58,568 bases of DNA from an uncultured Ectothiorhodospiraceae bacterium (GTDB lineage: Bacteria > Pseudomonadota > Gammaproteobacteria > Nevskiales > Oceanococcaceae). This document shows, piece after piece, positions 7,062-14,078 of this stretch. The notes beneath the pieces were generated by a model. It was not told the origin of the DNA and did not search any database. It was given only the letters and a program-made list of their open reading frames with translations. Location of the stretch: NCBI GenBank assembly GCA_937141935.1, contig CAKZQS010000032.1:1-58568 (forward strand), given 5' to 3'. Position 1 is the first letter of the stretch; every line of letters begins with the position of its first letter. The position numbers and the translations under genes were made by a program.

Positions 7062-9142
7062 TGCAGGCCGATCTGGCCGCTGCGCTCGCGCAGGGCGCGC
7101 ACGGCCGAGGTGGCGTATTCCAGGTGCCGGTCCTCGAGGAGGTTGCGGCCCGAGAGCATCAGCAGCAGACCGTTGCGCAGCGGCCAGCGCAGGTGCAGAT
7201 CCAGCTCTGTATAGGCGGGTACATCCAGCGCCGGCAGCGCATCGACGTAACGCAGGCCGGCGTAGCTTTCGATCGGGCCGATGCGGCCGAAGGCCTGCAG
7301 CGCCGCCTGGTGCTCGGGATCCTGCTCCTCGCGGCTGCGCGCCTCCGATTGGTCCTGCGGCGCGCGCGCCTCGATGTCCAGTTGCAGCCAGCTGTAGCTG
7401 GCCTGCAGGCGCAGCCGCGACCAGGGGTTCCAGCGCAGCACAAGCTCGGCGCCATGGCTGCGGCCGTCGAAGCGGTTGGCGATGCGGGCATCGCCCTCGC
7501 CATCGTCGTCCACACCACGCAGGTCACGGTAGCGGTTGGCATAGAGCGCGAGGTCCACGGCGACGGCGTTGGCAAAGGTGTGCCGCCAGCCCAGCTCCAA
7601 CGCGTCCAGCGTTTCCGCGTCGAAGTCCTCGCTGCCGACGAGGTCGCGGCTCTCGCCCTCGTTCAGAAAGATGTCGCAGTAGAAACCGGGCGCCCCGGCC
7701 TGGCGGCACTGCTCGCGGTCACGGGGCGCGCCGTCGGGGAAGAAGGTGCCAAAGAAGACGTCGCAGAACAGGGTGCCGCCGCCGGCCTCGCGGCAGTCCT
7801 GCGCGGTGAAGGGGCCGTTGCCGCCGGTGGCCGGGTCGGTCTGCCCACTGAGGTCGGCGTTGACGCCCTCGGCCTGGGCCTGGCCGCCGGCGCCGATGCG
7901 GCGGCTGTCGCGGTCCAGGCGGTTCGGCGTGCGCACCGCGTGCGAGAGCGCCGCCCAGAGGGTGGTCCATTCGCTGGGATGCCAGGCGCCGCGCAGCGAG
8001 GGTTGCAGTTCGAATCCGGTGTAGTCGTTGTGCTCGAACTTCGAGCCCAGCGTCAGTTGCCAGTCGGGCGCCGGCTGCCAGCTGCCCTGGCCGAACAGGC
8101 TGTAGGTCGTGAGGTCACGCGCGGCGGGCCAGAACTGCAGCGTGTCGGTCTGTTTGATGTCGTCGCGACTGTATTTGACGCCCGCGCCCCACAGCGTTTG
8201 CAGCGCTCCCCACTGGGCCGGGCGCTGCGCCTCGGCATGCAGCGTCAGGCGATCCTCGCCAAAGCCCTCGTCGAGTGCGCGGCGCGTGCCGTCGACATAG
8301 CCCAGCCATTGCGTCCGGTTGGCGGCCTCGTAGCGCCCCAGCAGGAACAGGCCCTGAGTCAGCAGTTCGCCACGGTCGGTGCGCTTCTGGCCCTCATAGG
8401 CCTCGCTGTTGATCGTCAGCCGCCCCTGATCCAGTCGCATGCCGATGCGCTGGTGCTGCCAGGGCGCCTCCACCGGCTCGCCGTCGGCGTCGACGAAGGG
8501 CTCCATGCGCAGGCCATGGCCATAGAGCCGCAGTCCGCCGTTCGACAGACGGAAGCCCTGGCGGGCCTCGGCGCGGTAGGTCTGGCTGCTGCCCAGGCGC
8601 AATTGCGCATGCCCGCCGAGGGTCTGCGCCGCGGAGCGGGTCACGATATTGAGCACGCCGTTCACGGCATTCGCGCCCCACAGCGCCGCGCCGGGCCCGC
8701 GAATCAGCTCGATGCGCTCGATATCCTCCAGCGCGATGTCCTGCTGATCCCAGAACACGCCGGAGAACAGCGGCGAATACAGGCTGCGCCCGTCGCGCAG
8801 CACTTCCAGCTTGTCCGCGAGCGGGCTGTTGAAGCCCCGGGCGCTGATCGCCCAGCTGCTGTTGTTGAGCCGCGCGACGTGAATTCCGGGCAGCAGCCGC
8901 AGTGCCTCGGGCAGGGTTTGTGCGCCGGAGCGGCGGATGTCCTCGCCGGTGAGCACGGCGATTGCCGCCGCGGCCCGGCCGACCGGCTCGGCGCGCCGGG
9001 AGACGCTGGTCACCGACAGCTGCGACAGCTCCTCCAGCGACAGCTCCAGCAGCTGGTCCTGGGCCATCACGGCGGGTGTCAGCAGCGGCAGGCCCGCGGC
9101 CAGAAACAGGGCGCGGACCAGGCCGCGGGTTTGCTGATACAT
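7049..9142 (-). CDS. TonB-dependent receptor of the YfiR-linked type
   Basis: 697 residues: signal peptide ending PAVMAQ near residue 28, then LLELSLEELSQLSVTSVSRR, a TonB-box-like start seen in receptors that travel with DUF4154 genes. The plug (about 45-165) contains RGFNSPLADKLEVLRDGRSL and RIELIRGPGAALWGANAVNG; the remainder is a beta-barrel ending in the aromatic residue W (IGLQWQW). An extracellular stretch around 7665-7800 holds a doubled Cys motif, CREAGGGTLFCDVF and CRQAGAPGFYCDIF. It is the first gene of the signalling operon and probably either takes up the ligand or senses it. The ligand is unknown; no B12, haem or siderophore marker is visible. Confidence 0.92.
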   Translation of the reverse strand: MYQQTRGLVRALFLAAGLPLLTPAVMAQDQLLELSLEELSQLSVTSVSRRAEPVGRAAAAIAVLTGEDIRRSGAQTLPEALRLLPGIHVARLNNSSWAISARGFNSPLADKLEVLRDGRSLYSPLFSGVFWDQQDIALEDIERIELIRGPGAALWGANAVNGVLNIVTRSAAQTLGGHAQLRLGSSQTYRAEARQGFRLSNGGLRLYGHGLRMEPFVDADGEPVEAPWQHQRIGMRLDQGRLTINSEAYEGQKRTDRGELLTQGLFLLGRYEAANRTQWLGYVDGTRRALDEGFGEDRLTLHAEAQRPAQWGALQTLWGAGVKYSRDDIKQTDTLQFWPAARDLTTYSLFGQGSWQPAPDWQLTLGSKFEHNDYTGFELQPSLRGAWHPSEWTTLWAALSHAVRTPNRLDRDSRRIGAGGQAQAEGVNADLSGQTDPATGGNGPFTAQDCREAGGGTLFCDVFFGTFFPDGAPRDREQCRQAGAPGFYCDIFLNEGESRDLVGSEDFDAETLDALELGWRHTFANAVAVDLALYANRYRDLRGVDDDGEGDARIANRFDGRSHGAELVLRWNPWSRLRLQASYSWLQLDIEARAPQDQSEARSREEQDPEHQAALQAFGRIGPIESYAGLRYVDALPALDVPAYTELDLHLRWPLRNGLLLMLSGRNLLEDRHLEYATSAVRALRERSGQIGLQWQW

Positions 9143-9162
9143 TCGCTACACAGACTGGAGCA

Positions 9163-9206
9163 GGGCAGGTTCGACGCACCGGGACCCGCGCTGCGGGGAC
9201 CTGCCC
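9163..9206. repeat. Inverted repeat between the receptor operon and the phosphatase gene
   Basis: GGGCAGGT (9163-9170) and ACCTGCCC (9199-9206) are perfect reverse complements, with a second small hairpin (CCCGCGCTGCGGG) between them. The element lies in the 89-bp divergent gap, in the 5' leader of the minus-strand receptor gene and just upstream of the phosphatase gene. Operator or structured leader; no known riboswitch motif seen. Confidence 0.4.
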
Positions 9207-9231
9207 GTAAAACTGCGGGCCATTATTGCCG

Positions 9232-10404
9232 ATGACGACCGCCCTTCATACCGCTCTCAGCGGCATTGCCGCCCTGTTGTGCCTGCTCAGTCTGGTTCTG
9301 GCCGTGCGCTCGGGTGCAGGCTTGGATGCCGACAGTCGCTGGCGCCTGCGCGGCGGGCTGCTGCTCCTGGTGCTGGTGGTGCTGGGCTTGATCGGCCAGG
9401 GGCTGTGGCTGCAACACGCCGGTGGCGACCCGGCGCTGGCCCATGCGCTGGCGCTGCTGGCCGCGGCGCTGCTGGCTTCGGCGCTGGTGGCGGTGACCGG
9501 CGGGTTGCTGGCCCGGCTGCGCGATGCGACCGCGCGCGGCGACGCGGCCGAGGAGCGGCTGGACTGGAACCGCGACAGTTACCTGCGTTTGATCCGTGAG
9601 CGCACCAGCACGCTGCAAAAAGAGATCGAGCATGCCGACACGCTGCGCAGCCAGCTCGAGCGCCATTCGGCGCAAATGGAGCATGACCTGCGCTTTGCCG
9701 CCCAGGCCCAGGCGGCAATGGATACTGAGCCGCCGCAGGCGTCCTGGTACCAGATCAGCCAGTGCAGCGTGGGGCGCGAGCTGGTCAATGGCGATTTTGT
9801 GCACACGATGGCCGCCTGGGACGGCAGCCTGATGCTGGTGGTGGGCGACGCAATGGGCCACGGAGCCGCGGCCGGCTTCATGACGGTGATGACGCGCACC
9901 GCGTTGAATAACCTGAATACCGAGCTGCCGCCTTTCATCGTGCTCGAAGAGGTCAACCGCACGCTGGCCGAGCGCGACACCGGCATCTTCGTGACGGCTT
10001 GCGTGGCCAAGCTGCACGAGGACGGCACGCTGTTTTTGGGCCACGCCGGCCACCCGCCGGCACTGCTGTGGCGGGCGGCCAGCGATACGGTGGAGGAAGT
10101 CTGCACGCCCGGCTATGCGCTGGGCATGTTTGCCGATGCCAGCATCAGCTTCGAGCAGGACGAGGTGCGCCTGGCGCCGGGGGACCGCCTGCTGCTGTAT
10201 TCCGACGGGGTCACCGAGGCGCTGAACGAGGCCGACCAGCCCTTTGGCCGTGCCCAGCTGGAGGCCTGCCTGCGCGCCAAAATACCTGTGGACGAGCTTT
10301 GCGCGACGCTGATCGAGGCGGTGTACGACCACTGTGGCGCCCGCCCGCTGAACGACGACATCACGGCGCTGGCCTGCGAATACCGGGGCGCGCCGCCCGC
10401 CTGA
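9232..10404 (+). CDS. Membrane-anchored PP2C-type phosphatase (SpoIIE/RsbU family)
   Basis: 390 residues from the ATG at 9232 (a TTG at 9226 would add two residues). Three hydrophobic segments fill residues 1-95, a charged coiled-coil linker lies at ~100-160, and the SpoIIE domain occupies ~170-385. The metal-binding aspartates appear in VNGDFVHTM, VGDAMGHGAAAG, LLYSDGVTEA and PLNDDITALA, matching the family's four acidic motifs, so the enzyme should be active. Such phosphatases dephosphorylate anti-sigma-factor antagonists. It is transcribed divergently from the receptor/YfiR/kinase operon, with 89 bases between the starts. No antagonist or anti-sigma gene is in the window. Confidence 0.9.
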   Translation: MTTALHTALSGIAALLCLLSLVLAVRSGAGLDADSRWRLRGGLLLLVLVVLGLIGQGLWLQHAGGDPALAHALALLAAALLASALVAVTGGLLARLRDATARGDAAEERLDWNRDSYLRLIRERTSTLQKEIEHADTLRSQLERHSAQMEHDLRFAAQAQAAMDTEPPQASWYQISQCSVGRELVNGDFVHTMAAWDGSLMLVVGDAMGHGAAAGFMTVMTRTALNNLNTELPPFIVLEEVNRTLAERDTGIFVTACVAKLHEDGTLFLGHAGHPPALLWRAASDTVEEVCTPGYALGMFADASISFEQDEVRLAPGDRLLLYSDGVTEALNEADQPFGRAQLEACLRAKIPVDELCATLIEAVYDHCGARPLNDDITALACEYRGAPPA

Positions 10405-10418
10405 ACCGCAGGCGGTTC
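10403..10418. terminator. Hairpin between convergent genes
   Basis: GAACCGC (10403-10409) and GCGGTTC (10412-10418) form a 7-bp stem with a two-base loop, overlapping the stop of the phosphatase gene and 22 bases beyond the stop of the opposing EamA gene. No T-run on either strand, so at best a weak or Rho-assisted bidirectional stop. Confidence 0.3.
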
Positions 10419-10440
10419 GGGCGGGCGACGGCCCGATGAC

Positions 10441-11376
10441 TCAGGCCCGGCCCTTGGCCGCGGATGCGTTCTCGACCGTGGCCGCAGCCGCCGCGCGGCG
10501 CCGGCGCGGCAGCTTGAAGCCGCGGTTGAGCTGGTACAGCGCCAGCCCGCCCAGGATCAGCGCCGCCCCGATCACCGTGTCGGCCCGCACCGGCTCATCC
10601 AGCACCACCGCGCCCAGCAGCAGCGCCAGCACCGGCGTCGCCAGCGGGATCAGCGTCACCTGCGCCACCGTCAGCCGGTGCAGGATCGAGAAATAGAGCA
10701 TGAAGCCCAGCGTCGAACCGATGACGGCGAGGTAGAGCACGAAGCCCAGGCTCAGCGCCGAGAACTCCAGCGGCAGTTGGCCATCGCTGAGCGCCCAGGC
10801 GGCCGCGAACAGCGGCAGGCTGAACAGCAGCGAGCCCGCCGTGTGTTGCGCGGCCGACATATTCCCCGAGTAGCGCTTGACCAGCACGCTGCTCAGCGCG
10901 AACAGCGTCACCGCCACCAGCGCCAGCAACAGCCCCGGCCAGGCCTCGGGCGCAAAGCCCAGTGTGCCGCGGAACACCACGCCCAGCCCGCCGAGCGCGA
11001 TGGCCAGCGCCAGCACGCGCACCGTGCTCAGCGTGCGCTCGCCCAGCAGCCAGCGGGCGAAGACGCCGGACAGCACCGGCGCCAGGCCGAAGATGACCGA
11101 CAGCAGCCCGGAGGGCACCCAGGTCACCGCGGCATAAATGCAGCTCATGGCGCCAAAGACGCCGATGTTGGCGGCGGCATAGCTGGCCAGCGCCTCGCGG
11201 TCGAAGCGCAGGCGCTGGCGCACGATCCCCAGCCACAGCAGGCAGCACAGGCTGGCCAGCAGCATGCGCAGGCCGGCCGCGGCCGAAAAGGACAAGGTAT
11301 CGGTGCTGAGTTTGACGGCCATCGGCGTGGTGCTCCAGATGAGCACAACGCCGAGGTAGGCCGGGGCAGCGGACAT
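10441..11376 (-). CDS. EamA/DMT-family membrane exporter
   Basis: 311 residues, almost entirely hydrophobic with about ten membrane segments and the internal duplication of the drug/metabolite transporter superfamily. The N-terminal half contains YLGVVLIWSTTPMAVKLS and the region APVLSGVFARWLLGERT, the second half PLATPVLALLLGAVVLDEPV; each ends with the conserved Glu of the EamA repeat (LLGE, VLDE). The tail is Arg/Ala-rich and cytoplasmic. Relatives export amino acids or metabolites. The start at 11376 is chosen because AGGAGGG lies five bases before it; an ATG at 11400 is in frame but directly abuts the upstream terminator. The leader holds a short ORF and a strong terminator (see 11401-11551), suggesting expression by attenuation. 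Confidence 0.92.
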   Translation of the reverse strand: MSAAPAYLGVVLIWSTTPMAVKLSTDTLSFSAAAGLRMLLASLCCLLWLGIVRQRLRFDREALASYAAANIGVFGAMSCIYAAVTWVPSGLLSVIFGLAPVLSGVFARWLLGERTLSTVRVLALAIALGGLGVVFRGTLGFAPEAWPGLLLALVAVTLFALSSVLVKRYSGNMSAAQHTAGSLLFSLPLFAAAWALSDGQLPLEFSALSLGFVLYLAVIGSTLGFMLYFSILHRLTVAQVTLIPLATPVLALLLGAVVLDEPVRADTVIGAALILGGLALYQLNRGFKLPRRRRAAAAATVENASAAKGRA

Positions 11377-11400
11377 GGGACCCTCCTGGGTGCCGGGCAT

Positions 11401-11436
11401 AAAAAAAGCCGCCGGTTCGGGAAGAACGGGCGGCTT
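11401..11436 (-). terminator. Rho-independent terminator in the EamA leader
   Basis: On the minus strand AAGCCGCC (11436-11429) pairs with GGCGGCTT (11413-11406). The stem continues after a G/G mismatch with GTTC/GAAC and is followed by a run of seven T ending at 11401. It ends one base before the first in-frame ATG of the transporter gene and lies 190 bases after the folD stop. It is therefore better placed as a leader terminator of the EamA mRNA than as the folD terminator. Confidence 0.8.
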
Positions 11437-11461
11437 GGTGAAAAACCGGGTGTGGCGTGAT

Positions 11462-11551
11462 CTAGCGCCAACACCGCCCGTACAGGCGCAGCAGAACCAC
11501 CCCGCAAAGCGGGGCGCTGCGCAGCCAATTCGGGTGCATTCGAGCGTTCAT
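11462..11551 (-). CDS. Putative 29-residue leader peptide of the EamA gene
   Basis: Starts MNARMHPNWLRSAPLCG and ends VVLLRLYGRCWR, so its second half is rich in Val/Leu codons (GTG GTT CTG CTG CGC CTG) and it has Trp as the penultimate residue. No Shine-Dalgarno sequence is seen, but TATGCT sits seven bases before the ATG, which could make the mRNA leaderless. Evidence for coding is positional only: a short ORF ending ~26 bases before a terminator whose 5' arm pairs with the ORF's last codons. Confidence 0.35.
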   Translation of the reverse strand: MNARMHPNWLRSAPLCGVVLLRLYGRCWR

Positions 11552-11624
11552 GCGGGGCAGCATAGCCGCTGCCGGCCGACCCCGCCAGCCGGGGCCGCCA
11601 ACGCGCGGTCGGCGGATGGGCGGA

Positions 11625-12482
11625 TCAGCCGCCGCTGCGCGCCTGCCAGGCGCTCAAGGTGTTGTGCAGCAGCATCGCGATCGTCATCGGCCCCACGCCG
11701 CCGGGCACCGGTGTGATGGCCCGGGCCCGCCGCGCCGCGGCTTCGAATTCGACGTCGCCGACCAGCGTGCCCGCGGCCGTGCGGTTGATGCCGACGTCGA
11801 TGACCACCGCGCCCTCGCGAACCCAGTCGCCGCGCACGAATTCGGGTTTGCCGACGCCGGCAACGACGATGTCGGCGCGGCCCACCTCGGCTGCCAGGTC
11901 GCGGGTGCGCGAGTTGCAGATGGTCACGGTGGCGTTGGCCAGCAGCAGCTCCATCGCCATCGGCCGGCCGACGATGTTGGAGGCGCCCACGACGACCGCA
12001 CGCTTGCCGGTGCAATCCTCACCCACGGCTTCGAGCAGCTTCATCACGCCATAGGGCGTGCAGGGGCGCAGGCCGGGGCGCTTCTGCAGCAGCCGGCCGA
12101 TGTTGTCCGGGTGAAAGCCGTCGACATCCTTGGTGGGGTCGATGCGGTCGAGTAGCGCCTCGCTGTCCAGGTGCGCAGGCAGCGGCAGCTGCACCAGGAT
12201 GCCGTCGATGTCCTCGCGCGCATTGAGCTCGTCAATCAGCGCCTCCAGTTCGGCCTGGCTGACATCGGCGGCCGGCGTGTACTTCACCGAATGCAGCCCG
12301 GCCTGCGCGCAGGCCCGCTCCTTGTTGCGCACGTAGACCTGCGAGGCCGGGTTGTCGCCCACCAGCACCACGGCCAGGCCCGGCGGCCGCTGGCCGGCGG
12401 CGGTGGCGTGCTGGACTTGCTGCGCGAGGTCGTCACGCAGCCCGGCGGCGACGGCCTTGCCGTCGATGATCTGGGCGCTCAT
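11625..12482 (-). CDS. folD: Methylenetetrahydrofolate dehydrogenase/cyclohydrolase
   Basis: 285 residues, the usual length of FolD, the bifunctional cytoplasmic enzyme that interconverts 5,10-methylene-THF and 10-formyl-THF with NADP. Visible signatures: [16 protein letters not shown] at the start, [14 protein letters not shown] with the catalytic Lys, [10 protein letters not shown], and [18 protein letters not shown] for the dinucleotide site; [17 protein letters not shown] closes the protein. The start at 12482 fits family alignment; an in-frame ATG at 12593 lies inside the divergent tRNA gene and is rejected. Between its stop and the next terminator lies the EamA leader, so it seems to have no terminator of its own. 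Confidence 0.97.
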   Translation of the reverse strand: MSAQIIDGKAVAAGLRDDLAQQVQHATAAGQRPPGLAVVLVGDNPASQVYVRNKERACAQAGLHSVKYTPAADVSQAELEALIDELNAREDIDGILVQLPLPAHLDSEALLDRIDPTKDVDGFHPDNIGRLLQKRPGLRPCTPYGVMKLLEAVGEDCTGKRAVVVGASNIVGRPMAMELLLANATVTICNSRTRDLAAEVGRADIVVAGVGKPEFVRGDWVREGAVVIDVGINRTAAGTLVGDVEFEAAARRARAITPVPGGVGPMTIAMLLHNTLSAWQARSGG

Positions 12483-12550
12483 GGCAGGGGAGGCGGGGGC
12501 GGGTGGGGCGCTATTGTCGCTGATCCGCCTGCTTGGTCGCCGACTGCGGC

Positions 12551-12556
12551 TACAAT
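12551..12556 (+). promoter_or_regulatory. -10 box of the tRNA-Pro promoter
   Basis: TACAAT (12551-12556) lies 9 bases before the mature tRNA 5' end. No good -35 hexamer is found at 16-18 bases; TTGGTC at 12533 is too close. Placement supports transcription starting near 12563. Confidence 0.45.
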
Positions 12557-12565
12557 GGCGCCCGT

Positions 12566-12642
12566 CGGGGTGTAGCGCAGCCTGGTAGCGCAACTGCTTT
12601 GGGAGCAGTGGGTCGGCGGTTCGAATCCGTCCACCCCGACCA
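12566..12642 (+). tRNA. proM: tRNA-Pro (anticodon TGG)
   Basis: 77 bases including an encoded CCA end. Acceptor arms CGGGGTG and CACCCCG pair, the D-loop region reads AGCGCAGCCTGGTAGCGCA, the anticodon stem ACTGC/GCAGT encloses loop TTTGGGA with anticodon TGG (12600-12602), and the T arm carries GGTTCGAATCC. Closely resembles E. coli tRNA-Pro(TGG). Its 5' side is divergent from folD. Confidence 0.97.
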
Positions 12643-12780
12643 TTTCTGCCCGCCGCCGCTCGAGTCTGTGCACTCTGGAGCCGGCCCCCGCGGCACCCTT
12701 CTGCTCTTTAGCTGGCGGTCTTCGCCGGATGCCGGCGCCGCTTGCGCGCGGCGTGCGTTGTCGAGGGCAGAGCGCCGGCC

Positions 12781-12808
12781 AAAAAAAACGGCGCCCGGAG
12801 GCGCCGTT
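12781..12808 (-). terminator. Rho-independent terminator of the porin gene
   Basis: AACGGCGCC/GGCGCCGTT, 9 bp around a CGGA loop, followed on the minus strand by eight T. A second perfect hairpin, GGTGGCC/GGCCACC (12815-12832), lies between it and the porin stop. Strong, unambiguous. Confidence 0.93.
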
Positions 12809-12845
12809 CTTCGCGGTGGCCCGGAGGCCACCGTGTTCGCAGCTC

Positions 12846-13937
12846 TTAGAGCTCGAAGCCGTAGCGCACACCGAAGCTGGCGGTGTTGTTCTCGGCATCT
12901 TCGATGCTGGCGTCGCTCAGCGTGGCGGCGTCCAGATCGGCGAAGGAGTACAGCGCGTAGAGCTGGAAGTCTTCCATCAGGTCGACGAACAGGCCCAGGT
13001 TGGCGCCAAAGCCTTCACCGGCACCCTGGTCCACCTGGCCGACGGAGGCGGCCAGCGTCAGGTCTTCGGCGATGTCGAAGGTGCCCGACACGTAGGCGTA
13101 GCCACGCTCGTCATCGGTGGTCAGCAGCTCGACCAGCTCGTAGGAGGCACCCACGCTCCAGCCCTTGCCGGCGTAATGCGCGGTGACCTGGCCGGCGGTG
13201 TCGACAACGCGGCCGGAGCCGGCGACAACGCCTTGCACGCCCGCATCCTCGGCTTCGCGGCCGGTCATGATGTACTGCAGACCCACGGTCAGGTCGCCCA
13301 GGCGCCAGTCCAGACCGGCGGTCAGGTCATGGTCGGCATCGTCCACTTCCTGCAGGTGCACACCGGCGTTGAAGGTCAGACCCAGGCCTTCGATTTCCGG
13401 CGACAGGTAGGCGATCGTGTTGTCGGTCCAGCCGTTGATCAGGTTAGACAGACCGTAGGTCGCGCCTTCCGGCGAGAAGCCGCCGACGAAGTTGGCCGCC
13501 GAGGTGTCATAGAAAGGGTCAACGCGCTTGCCGGCCAGCTTGTACGCGGTGTTGACGCGACCGAAGCTGAAGGTACCGACGCTGCTGTTGAAGCCCACGA
13601 AGGCGTGGCGGGTGAAGCCCAGGCCGTCGGCGGCGCTGTCGACGTCGGAGTCGATGTCCAGGCCCAGTTCGACGGCGAAGAAGAACTGACCCTTCTCGCC
13701 CTGCAGGCCGATCAGCGAGGCGTTGTTGTCGACGCTCTGGCCATCCTGCACCTGCGAGCCGAAGCGCTGCGTCTGCGGCGAGCTATCCGGCGCGGTGTTG
13801 CGGTTCGCGGCGGCCTGCTCGGCCTCGACCTGGTTGGCGGACATGTGGAACACGCCGTACAGCTTGCCTTCGGCAAAAGCGGCGTGCGGAGCCGCGAGCG
13901 CGGCCAGGGCCAACGCGCCCGTCAATGGAAATTTCAT
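12846..13937 (-). CDS. Outer-membrane porin (Gram-negative porin_4 type)
   Basis: 363 residues. Signal peptide of 22 residues (MKFPLTGALALAALAAPHAAFA) ahead of EGKLYGVFHMSAN; then a 16-stranded barrel pattern with the usual porin features: LIGLQGEKGQFFFAVELGLD, FVGFNSSVGTFSFGRVNT and a C-terminal FGVRYGFEL ending with Phe-Glu-Leu. The start at 13937 has GAGGAC eight bases upstream; the longer in-frame start has no signal peptide. It forms a general or anion-selective diffusion channel; selectivity cannot be read. Flanked by its own promoter (14024-14051) and terminator, so monocistronic. Confidence 0.92.
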   Translation of the reverse strand: MKFPLTGALALAALAAPHAAFAEGKLYGVFHMSANQVEAEQAAANRNTAPDSSPQTQRFGSQVQDGQSVDNNASLIGLQGEKGQFFFAVELGLDIDSDVDSAADGLGFTRHAFVGFNSSVGTFSFGRVNTAYKLAGKRVDPFYDTSAANFVGGFSPEGATYGLSNLINGWTDNTIAYLSPEIEGLGLTFNAGVHLQEVDDADHDLTAGLDWRLGDLTVGLQYIMTGREAEDAGVQGVVAGSGRVVDTAGQVTAHYAGKGWSVGASYELVELLTTDDERGYAYVSGTFDIAEDLTLAASVGQVDQGAGEGFGANLGLFVDLMEDFQLYALYSFADLDAATLSDASIEDAENNTASFGVRYGFEL

Positions 13938-14023
13938 CTGAGTCGTCCTCAAGTTTGGAATTGGTAGTCCCGACCGTCGCTGAGCGCGACGCTCCCCAAG
14001 TAAGTTTCGCGGCGGGGACGCCA

Positions 14024-14051
14024 TGTATACAGCAACCACGCGCCCCCGCAA
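14024..14051 (-). promoter_or_regulatory. Putative porin promoter
   Basis: On the minus strand TTGCGG (14051-14046), a 16-base spacer and TATACA (14029-14024), about 85 bases upstream of the porin start. Both hexamers match the housekeeping consensus at four of six and five of six positions. Confidence 0.45.
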
Positions 14052-14078
14052 ACCTAAAACAGGCAGGTTGCAGAATAA

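Larger units (their letters stand above)
11401..11551 (-). promoter_or_regulatory. Candidate transcription attenuator for the EamA gene
   Basis: The leader contains a 29-codon ORF, then the terminator. Inside the last codons of the ORF, ACGGGCGG (11481-11474) is a perfect 8-bp complement of CCGCCCGT (11433-11426), the 5' arm of the terminator, so the two pairings exclude each other: a classical antiterminator/terminator arrangement. Further up, AGCGCC can pair with GGCGCT just before the ORF stop, enclosing the hairpin CCCCGC-TTT-GCGGGG. A ribosome reaching the stop at 11462 would cover the antiterminator strand and favour termination; stalling earlier would favour read-through. Pairings are read by eye; energies were not computed. 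Confidence 0.5.

Noticed and set aside
9207-9231. B12 or other riboswitch in front of the TonB receptor
   Set aside because: The leader lacks the conserved B12-box and other riboswitch cores; only a simple inverted repeat is present.
12483-12593. Longer folD with an ATG at 12593
   Set aside because: The extension reads through the tRNA-Pro gene and its promoter and has no similarity to FolD.
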